From CAZEJK01 sp964512045 (lineage in GTDB: Bacteria; Acidobacteriota; Thermoanaerobaculia; Thermoanaerobaculales; Sulfomarinibacteraceae), in the NCBI GenBank assembly GCA_964512045.1, contig CAZEJK010000163.1, forward strand, positions 1 through 11,370: 11,370 nucleotides of DNA. The letters are read 5' to 3'. The stretch's first letter is position 1; the number at the start of each line of letters is the position of its first letter. The position numbers were made by a program, and so were the translations under genes. Below the pieces are notes generated by a model. The model searched no databases and was not told where the DNA came from. It saw only the letters and a program-made list of their open reading frames with translations. Below are positions 6,258 through 11,370 of the stretch, one piece after another.

Positions 6258-6278
6258 GCCGTACGATATCCGTACGGC
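6258..6278. promoter_or_regulatory. Perfect inverted repeat upstream of glgP (operator or hairpin)
   Basis: GCCGTACG (6258-6265) and CGTACGGC (6271-6278) are exact reverse complements separated by ATATC. The site is 56 nt before the phosphorylase ATG, in the 191-nt gap after the TPR gene. Its size and spacing suit a dimeric repressor or activator operator, and the internal TACGAT (6262-6267) could serve as a -10 element, although no convincing -35 lies at the right distance. As RNA it would form an 8-bp stem with a 5-nt loop but no U-tract. Just downstream, CTCC-TGAA-GGAG (6277-6288) can form a small hairpin too. Nothing else is recognised in this gap. Confidence 0.45.
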
Positions 6279-6334
6279 TCCTGAAGGAGTGAGCGGAGCA
6301 CCGCCGCAGAGCGATTGCAGCGAGGGAGGCACCC

Positions 6335-8806
6335 ATGCTCGAGCAGAGTGACGCGACCGATCTCGACCGTGAGGCCCGTGAGCTGGCCGAAGCGATCACG
6401 ATGCATCTCAACCGTTCTCGGGGCTCGGTGCTGCAGAGTGCGAGTGTCCATGACCTGCACGTCGCAGTGAGCCTGGCGGTCCGTGACAGGGTCGTGGACC
6501 GCTGGCGAGCCACCACCCAGGCGCATTGGAAGGCCAACCCGCGGTTCGTGTACTACCTTTCGGCGGAGTACCTCCTGGGCCAGCAGCTGTCGCGGAACCT
6601 CCTGGCCACCGGGCTGACATCGTTGCTCGGTCGCGCTCTAGAGGCTGCAGGGGTCGATCCAGAGTCGATCCACGCCCTGGACCCCGAGCCAGGCCTCGGG
6701 AACGGTGGGCTGGGGCGGCTGGCAGCGTGCTATCTGGAGTCCGCGGCCACACTCGATCTGCCGGTGGTGGGGTACGGTATCCGCTACGAGCACGGGATCT
6801 TCCGCCAGCGGATTGTCGAGGGTCGACAGGTCGAGTGTCCGGATGACTGGCTGCTGTACGGTTTTCCCTGGGAGTTTCCGCAGCCGGACGACATGGTGGA
6901 GGTCGGTCTGTACGGCCGGACCGAGCATACGACCGACGCAGACGGACGCTTGACGGTGCGCTGGCACCCCGGCGAGAAGGTGATGGGCGAGCCGTGTCAC
7001 GTGCTCGTGCCTGGCTACGGGACGCGGACCGTCGGGATGCTGCGTCTGTGGCGTGCGCGTCCGACAGTGTCGTTCGACTTCGAGCTGTTCGACTCCGGGG
7101 ACTACCTGCGGGCGGTATCGCAGAAGGTGCAGGCGGAGACGATCTCCAAGGTGCTCTACCCCAACGACGAGAGCCCGGCGGGTCAGGAGCTGCGACTCAA
7201 GCAGCAGTACTTCTTCGTGGCGTGCTCGATCCGCGACATCATCCGGCGGTTCCGTCTCCGCAACGACGACTGGTCCAGCTTCCCGGACAAGGTTGTGATC
7301 CAGCTCAACGATACCCATCCGGTGGTGGCGATTCCCGAGCTGATGCGAGTGCTCCTCGACGAGGAAGGGATCGGCTGGGACCGGGCGTGGGAGATCACCT
7401 CGAAGGTGTTTGCCTACACCTGCCACACGCTGCTCCCCGAGGCGTTGGAGCGCTGGCCGGTGGATCTGCTCCAACGGCTGCTTCCGCGCCATATGGAGAT
7501 CGTCTTCGAGATCAACCAGCGGTTTCTGGACGAGGTGCGGGCCGCGGGACGCAGCGACGCGGACGCGTTGCGGGAGCTGTCGATCATCGAGGAGGGGAGC
7601 CAGCAGCAGGTGCGGATGTCCAACCTGGCAACGGTGGGGAGCTTCGCGGTCAACGGAGTTGCCGAGCTCCAGACGCGCTTGCTGCGCGAACGAACCCTCG
7701 AGCGGTTTGCCGAGCGCTGGCCGAACCGGTTTCTCAGCGTGACCAACGGTGTCTCCCCCCGCCGGTTCGTCGCGATCGCCAACCCCCGCCTGTGTGCGCT
7801 CATCACGGACACGATCGGGGATGGTTGGCTCCGCGATCTCGAGCGCCTGAGGGAGCTGGAGGACCATCTCGAGGATGGCGCGTTCCGCCAGCGTTGGCGG
7901 CAGGTGAAAGGGGAGAACAAGCGGCTGCTGGTGGATCGTCTGGCTCGGATGCAGGGTGTGTCGCTGGACCCGGACTCGCTGTTCGACGTGCACGTCAAGC
8001 GGATCCACGAGTACAAGCGCCAGCTGCTCAAGGTCCTCGAGCTCATCGCGCAGTACCACAGGCTGCTGGACGATCCGGACCACCCGATGGTGCCGCGGAC
8101 GGTCGTCTTCGGCGGCAAGGCAGCCCCGGGGTACCGGATGGCCAAGCAGATCATCCGACTGATCCACGACGTTGCTGCTGCTCTGGCGGCCGAGCCGAAG
8201 GTGGCCGACCGCTTGCGAATCGCTTTCGTCGAGAACTTCAATGTCACCGAGGCAGAGCGGATCTACCCGGCCGCGGATCTCTCCGAGCAGATCTCGCAAG
8301 CGGGGATGGAGGCATCCGGAACGGGCAACATGAAGTTCGCTCTGAACGGTGCGGTCACCATCGGCACGCTGGATGGGGCCAACATCGAGATCCGCGAACG
8401 GACCGGGGACGATGCGTTCTTTGCGTTCGGAATGACAGTGGATGAGGTGCAGGCCCGGGCGAGCAGCGGCGAGACGCCTGCAGACCGGCTCGAAGCCGAT
8501 GCCGAGCTGAGGCGCGCGGTGGATGCCATCGCCCGAGGACGGTTCTCTCCGGACGATCCGGATCGTCATCGCGGTATCGTCGACGCTCTCTGGCAGCGAG
8601 ATCCGTTCTTCGTGCTCGCGGACTTCCGCTCCTATATCGACTGCTGCGACCGCGTCGGTGAGGCGTACCGCGACATCGACTCCTGGGCTCGCCGTTCGGT
8701 GCTGGCTGCGTCCCGCTGCGGTTGGTTCTCGTCCGACCGCGCGATCGCGTCGTACCGCGATCGGATCTGGCACGTCGAGCCGGTTGCGGTGCCTTCGGAA
8801 GAGTAG
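6335..8806 (+). CDS. glgP: Glycogen/starch/alpha-glucan phosphorylase (GT35)
   Basis: This 823-residue cytoplasmic enzyme releases glucose-1-phosphate from the non-reducing ends of alpha-1,4-glucans using phosphate and PLP. The length is normal for the family (about 750-850). Family motifs are clear: RFVYYLSAEYLLGQ near residue 70, GLGNGGLGRLAACYLES, the YGIRYEHGIF strand, LYGFPWEF, QLNDTHP, AYTCHTLLPEALE, SVTNGVSPRRF, VKRIHEYKRQLL, VFGGKAAPGY, and EASGTGNMKFALNGA with Lys667 as the PLP-binding lysine. The start is ATG 6335 behind GAGGGAGG (6322-6329). It could be maltodextrin phosphorylase (malP), because the sequence alone does not separate the two. No other glycogen gene is in the window. 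A long gap with an inverted repeat upstream suggests independent regulation. Confidence 0.97.
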   Translation: MLEQSDATDLDREARELAEAITMHLNRSRGSVLQSASVHDLHVAVSLAVRDRVVDRWRATTQAHWKANPRFVYYLSAEYLLGQQLSRNLLATGLTSLLGRALEAAGVDPESIHALDPEPGLGNGGLGRLAACYLESAATLDLPVVGYGIRYEHGIFRQRIVEGRQVECPDDWLLYGFPWEFPQPDDMVEVGLYGRTEHTTDADGRLTVRWHPGEKVMGEPCHVLVPGYGTRTVGMLRLWRARPTVSFDFELFDSGDYLRAVSQKVQAETISKVLYPNDESPAGQELRLKQQYFFVACSIRDIIRRFRLRNDDWSSFPDKVVIQLNDTHPVVAIPELMRVLLDEEGIGWDRAWEITSKVFAYTCHTLLPEALERWPVDLLQRLLPRHMEIVFEINQRFLDEVRAAGRSDADALRELSIIEEGSQQQVRMSNLATVGSFAVNGVAELQTRLLRERTLERFAERWPNRFLSVTNGVSPRRFVAIANPRLCALITDTIGDGWLRDLERLRELEDHLEDGAFRQRWRQVKGENKRLLVDRLARMQGVSLDPDSLFDVHVKRIHEYKRQLLKVLELIAQYHRLLDDPDHPMVPRTVVFGGKAAPGYRMAKQIIRLIHDVAAALAAEPKVADRLRIAFVENFNVTEAERIYPAADLSEQISQAGMEASGTGNMKFALNGAVTIGTLDGANIEIRERTGDDAFFAFGMTVDEVQARASSGETPADRLEADAELRRAVDAIARGRFSPDDPDRHRGIVDALWQRDPFFVLADFRSYIDCCDRVGEAYRDIDSWARRSVLAASRCGWFSSDRAIASYRDRIWHVEPVAVPSEE

Positions 8807-8809
8807 CGG

Positions 8810-8836
8810 GGCGCCGTGCCATACTCGGCGTGCGCC
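8810..8836 (+). terminator. Intergenic hairpin after glgP
   Basis: GGCGCCGTGCC (8810-8820) can fold with GGCGTGCGCC (8827-8836) around an ATACTC loop. This gives five outer pairs, one bulged C, two G-U pairs and three inner G-C pairs. No U-tract follows beyond GTTT at 8843-8846, so termination would be partial at best. It lies in the 51-nt gap between the phosphorylase and the membrane protein gene. Confidence 0.3.
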
Positions 8837-8857
8837 GGCGTCGTTTGAGATCGCACC

Positions 8858-10696
8858 ATGGAGCATCTGATCGCTGCTGTCGTCGTGACCATCGTTCTGG
8901 CCGCCGGCTTGGCGGGCATCGGTGTGCGCGCCGGAGGACGCAATCTCGCCGAGCAGTGGGTGCTCGGTTGGACGTTCGTGTGGTGGGGCATCGCTCTGGT
9001 GGCGTTGATCGGTCCGGTGCGGCTTGCGGCCGGGATCGGCGCGGCGGCCGTGGTTGTGGGAGCGGTGTGGTGGACGGTGCATGCGGTCCGCCGGCGAGAG
9101 TGCTCGGCGCTCCTCGTGCCGGGCGGGCTCCTCCTCGGAGCGCCGCTGTGGCTGGCGCCACCGTTCTTCTTCGATGCGCTGACCTACCACCTCGGGCTCC
9201 CGTGGTCGTGGTGGGTCAACGGCTCGTTCGCACCGGTCTCGGACAACTGGTTCAGCTTCTTCCCCGTGGCGGGTCAGAGCGTCTTCCTGCTGCCGGTGGC
9301 CGCAGGGGTGCCCGAGGCAGCGGCGGGGCTGCACTGGTGCACTCTGGTGGCCGTGCTGGTGGGTGTGTACGGGCTGGCGCGGGAGCTCGGGGCGGATGGG
9401 ACGCCTGCCTGGATCGCCCCGCTGCTGCTCGTCGGGTCGTGGCACGCTGTCTGGCTCGCCGGCCTGGCGGCGGTGGATCTGCTGGTGGTCCTGGGTGTCA
9501 CGGTTGCAGCTCGGGCCGTGGTGCGAGGAGAAGGCCGCCGCGACGTGCTGGTTACCGGCGCCGGTCTCGGGCTCGCGGCTGCGGCCAAGTACACGGCGGC
9601 GCTGGCCGTCGGGCCGCTCGTCATCGCCGGTCTCGTGGTGTGGCAGGAACGTCGCCGGGTCATCGCCTCAGCGGCTGCGGTGGGCGCCGTGCTGGCCTGC
9701 CTGGCACCGATCCGGAATCTCCTGCTGACCGGCAACCCCGTGTTCCCTCTGCTGTGGACGTGGCTCGGCGGGCAGGGGTGGACGGCCGCTGACCAGGAGC
9801 GGTTCGTGGCCTCGGGGCTGTCCAGCGCAGGCTTCGCTGACGTGGGCGGGGGCCTTGCTCGTCTGCTGTCACCCGCGGGGCTCGGGTGGTCGTTCGTCCT
9901 GGCGGTGCTCCTTGCGGCGATCGCTACGGTGTCCCGCAGGTCCAGCACAGTTGCTGTGCGTTGGCTGGGTGCGACTGGCGCTGTGACGGTCGTCGCATGG
10001 TTGCTGCTGTCGAGCCGGTTGCCGCGATTCGCGCTTCCGGCAGCTGCGGTCCTGGCGGCGCTCGCCGCCGTTGCCGTGCAGCAGGTCGCACCGCGCTTGC
10101 AGAGGGTCCTTCTGGTAGCGGCCGGCATGGTGGCAGTGTTGTCGTTGATGCCGCTGTATCAGCTGGTCGGTGTCGATCTCCAGCTGCACCGGCTGTGGGT
10201 CGGCGAGGTGAGCCGAGAGGCGTGGCGACACGGGGTCACCGTGAACGATCCGTACCCAGCGTATCGCGCCTGTGAGGGTCTTCCGGTAGGCTCGAGACTT
10301 CTGCTGGTGGGAGAGTCGCGGGGCTTCGGCGTCCCCGTGCCGTTCCACGCCAGCTCGGCGTGCGAGCTGCAGCGGATCGAGCGGTGGGTGCTCGAGGCCG
10401 AAAGCCCGGCGGACCTCGCGCGATCGTTGCGGACGGCGGGCTGGACGCATCTGCTCGTGAGCTTCGGCGAGCTGCAGCGGCTCGGCCCCAGCCGTGGGCT
10501 GCTGCGCCAGTGGCCCGATGATGTCGCGGCGCGCTGGCGTCAGTTTCTCGAGCACTGGTGCCGGCCGGTGGTGCGTCAGGGGCCGGTGGAGGTGTACGAG
10601 CTGCGAGACGTTGGAGCTATTTCTGCGCGAGCCCTTGGGTGTCGAGAAATCCCATCGGGGGCCGATCACGTTGTCTGTGATGCCGTCGCAGGTTGA
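8858..10696 (+). CDS. Polytopic membrane protein, probable GT-C fold glycosyltransferase
   Basis: The product is 612 residues, with roughly 11-13 hydrophobic segments between residues 3 and 436 and a soluble tail of ~170 residues. Features typical of GT-C/PMT-like enzymes, which use lipid-linked sugars outside the membrane, are an early loop with FFFDALTYHL (Asp106, His111), the LGLAAAAKYTA helix (Lys244), an IRNLLLTGNPVFPLL segment near 285-299, and SSRLPRFALPA near 385-395. The tail contains 'LPVGSRLLLVGESRG', FHASSAC and 'GWTHLLVSFGELQRLG', a pattern I associate with uncharacterised long membrane proteins of this group. The start at ATG 8858 gives an immediate membrane anchor but has a poor ribosome site. 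An in-frame TGA lies just upstream (8846-8848), so the start cannot be earlier. Sugar donor and acceptor are unknown, and a link to glycogen metabolism is not implied. Confidence 0.72.
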   Translation: MEHLIAAVVVTIVLAAGLAGIGVRAGGRNLAEQWVLGWTFVWWGIALVALIGPVRLAAGIGAAAVVVGAVWWTVHAVRRRECSALLVPGGLLLGAPLWLAPPFFFDALTYHLGLPWSWWVNGSFAPVSDNWFSFFPVAGQSVFLLPVAAGVPEAAAGLHWCTLVAVLVGVYGLARELGADGTPAWIAPLLLVGSWHAVWLAGLAAVDLLVVLGVTVAARAVVRGEGRRDVLVTGAGLGLAAAAKYTAALAVGPLVIAGLVVWQERRRVIASAAAVGAVLACLAPIRNLLLTGNPVFPLLWTWLGGQGWTAADQERFVASGLSSAGFADVGGGLARLLSPAGLGWSFVLAVLLAAIATVSRRSSTVAVRWLGATGAVTVVAWLLLSSRLPRFALPAAAVLAALAAVAVQQVAPRLQRVLLVAAGMVAVLSLMPLYQLVGVDLQLHRLWVGEVSREAWRHGVTVNDPYPAYRACEGLPVGSRLLLVGESRGFGVPVPFHASSACELQRIERWVLEAESPADLARSLRTAGWTHLLVSFGELQRLGPSRGLLRQWPDDVAARWRQFLEHWCRPVVRQGPVEVYELRDVGAISARALGCREIPSGADHVVCDAVAG

Positions 10697-10721
10697 CACG
10701 CGCCGCGCGCCGGGGCAGAGT
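10693..10721 (+). promoter_or_regulatory. Candidate sigma-70-type promoter of the ferritin-like gene
   Basis: TTGACA at 10693-10698 is a perfect -35 hexamer, overlapping the stop of the membrane protein gene. Seventeen base pairs later lies CAGAGT (10716-10721), which keeps the key A2 and T6 of a -10 element. Predicted transcription start is near 10728, leaving a leader of about 44 nt before ATG 10772. Confidence 0.5.
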
Positions 10722-10771
10722 TCGAGCGACGGCCGGCGCCCACAGACACGGACCGGACCCCAGGAGGATCG

Positions 10772-11242
10772 ATGCTGACACTCGACTTCACCAAGCTAGA
10801 TGCCATGGACATTCTCGACTACGCGATGTATATCGAGTCGGAGGCCGAGGACAACTACGATCAGCTCGAGGCGTGGATGCGCAACGAGGGCAATGAGACC
10901 TCTGCAGACTTCTTCCGACGGATGGCCAAGCTCGAGGCGTTGCACCGTCAGCAGCTGGCTGACCAGCGTCAGCGCATGTTCGGCGACACCCAGCCGAAGC
11001 ATACCCATGCCTGGGGGTTCGAGGTGGAGGTTCCGAACTGGGAGAAGGCACGGGAGTCGATGACGTTGCTGGAGGCGCTGGAGCTTTCCCGGGACGCCGA
11101 GGATCGGGCGTACGACTTCTACGCCGAAGCGTTGGACTACGTGGACGACGCGGAGTGCCGGAAGGTCCTGGAGTCGTTACGAGACTCCGAGATCGAGCAC
11201 AAGAGATTGATCAACAAAGAGATCGATCGTCTCAAGGAGTAG
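10772..11242 (+). CDS. Ferritin-like di-iron protein (rubrerythrin/erythrin-type four-helix domain)
   Basis: This 156-residue cytoplasmic protein has ATG 10772 preceded by AGGAGG (10762-10767). It is a four-helix bundle with the complete set of carboxylate-bridged di-iron ligands expected of rubrerythrin-like proteins: Glu22 (IESEAEDNY), Glu55 and His58 (KLEALHRQQ), Glu110 (RDAEDRAYDFY) and Glu140 with His143 (DSEIEHKRL). The internal repeat of the two helix pairs is visible (E-x6-Y then E-x2-H, twice). There is no C-terminal rubredoxin (no CxxC pairs), so electrons for any peroxidase activity must come from another protein. The family role is peroxide or oxygen detoxification and/or iron handling. 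A middle segment with HTHAWGFEVEVPNWEKA links the halves. It appears monocistronic, with its own promoter. Confidence 0.88.
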   Translation: MLTLDFTKLDAMDILDYAMYIESEAEDNYDQLEAWMRNEGNETSADFFRRMAKLEALHRQQLADQRQRMFGDTQPKHTHAWGFEVEVPNWEKARESMTLLEALELSRDAEDRAYDFYAEALDYVDDAECRKVLESLRDSEIEHKRLINKEIDRLKE

Positions 11243-11250
11243 TGCGTCGG

Positions 11251-11273
11251 CTCACGAGTCGGGTCGACTTGAG
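11251..11273 (+). terminator. Weak hairpin after the ferritin-like gene
   Basis: CTCA-cg-AGTCG (11251-11261) pairs with CGACT-TGAG (11265-11273) around a 3-nt loop, leaving a 2-nt bulge. It begins 9 nt after the stop codon. There is no U-tract, so it is only a possible transcript end. Confidence 0.25.
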
Positions 11274-11301
11274 AGCTCGGTGGTTGCCGGCTGGCCATCG
11301 T

Positions 11302-11348
11302 CCGGGGCCGGAAGCCGGCTGCCGGGCCCGGGGCCGCTGACCGGGGCC
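11302..11348. repeat. Three copies of CCGGGGCC in G+C-rich non-coding tail
   Basis: The octamer CCGGGGCC occurs at 11302-11309, 11328-11335 and 11341-11348, with starts 26 and 13 bases apart. The surrounding 11243-11370 has no believable gene, and the short frame at 11155-11340 is a shadow. The repeats may be part of a stem-rich terminator or simply reflect extreme G+C content. No gene start with a ribosome site is seen before the window ends. Confidence 0.3.
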
Positions 11349-11370
11349 TGGGCCGGCACGTGCTCCGATG

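Noticed and set aside
6079..6351. Possible small plus-strand gene between the TPR gene and glgP
   Set aside because: It starts inside the TPR gene in another frame, runs through the inverted repeat and ribosome site of glgP, and has no ribosome site or recognisable domain.
6638..9445. A 935-codon open frame on the minus strand, opposite glgP and the membrane protein gene
   Set aside because: It spans two well-supported genes and their intergenic gap. Its translation is rich in His, Arg, Gln and Pro with no recognisable domain, as expected for an antisense shadow in G+C-rich DNA.
1..11370. CRISPR arrays, insertion sequences, tRNA or rRNA genes, prophage or integrase genes
   Set aside because: I read for regular direct repeats, transposase or integrase motifs, cloverleaf-forming sequences and rRNA-like tracts and saw none. 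Gene order and composition look chromosomal and even.

Overview
The window is a G+C-rich (roughly two-thirds by eye) bacterial chromosome segment. All eleven recognisable genes lie on the + strand, tightly packed. A secreted TPR protein, stand-alone roadblock (LC7) proteins, a DUF4388/PATAN-like domain, V4R proteins and a ParA/MinD-type ATPase together recall Myxococcota, other former Deltaproteobacteria, or Acidobacteriota. No rRNA or marker gene fixes this, so the lineage is an inference.

Layout. (i) 1-869: two tandem V4R (4-vinyl-reductase-like) paralogues, the first cut by the window edge. A very stable hairpin follows at 880-913. (ii) 940-4721: a compact block with overlapping genes. It encodes a PLP-dependent cysteine desulfurase-like enzyme, a 95-residue protein of unknown family, a DUF4388-like + roadblock fusion, a ParA/MinD-like ATPase, and a second roadblock protein with an arginine-rich, disordered N-terminal tail. 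Starts are buried in the preceding genes (overlaps of 4, 19 and 29 nt), so the products are probably made together. (iii) 4782-6143: an exported TPR protein, apparently with its own promoter. (iv) 6335-8806: glycogen/maltodextrin phosphorylase, preceded by a perfect 8-bp inverted repeat. (v) 8858-10696: a polytopic membrane protein resembling GT-C glycosyltransferases. (vi) 10772-11242: a ferritin-like di-iron protein with a recognisable promoter. The last ~130 bases are non-coding and extremely G+C-rich.

The most interesting part is 2345-4721, where a deviant-Walker-A ATPase is sandwiched between two roadblock-domain proteins. Roadblock proteins normally partner small Ras-like GTPases (MglA/MglB, actinobacterial conservons), and no such GTPase is present here. 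I read this as a possible ParA-driven positioning or switch module that uses roadblock proteins as adaptors. The V4R and sulfur-transfer genes just upstream may supply a ligand-sensing or maturation function. The remaining genes look like ordinary housekeeping or accessory functions without an obvious link to this module.
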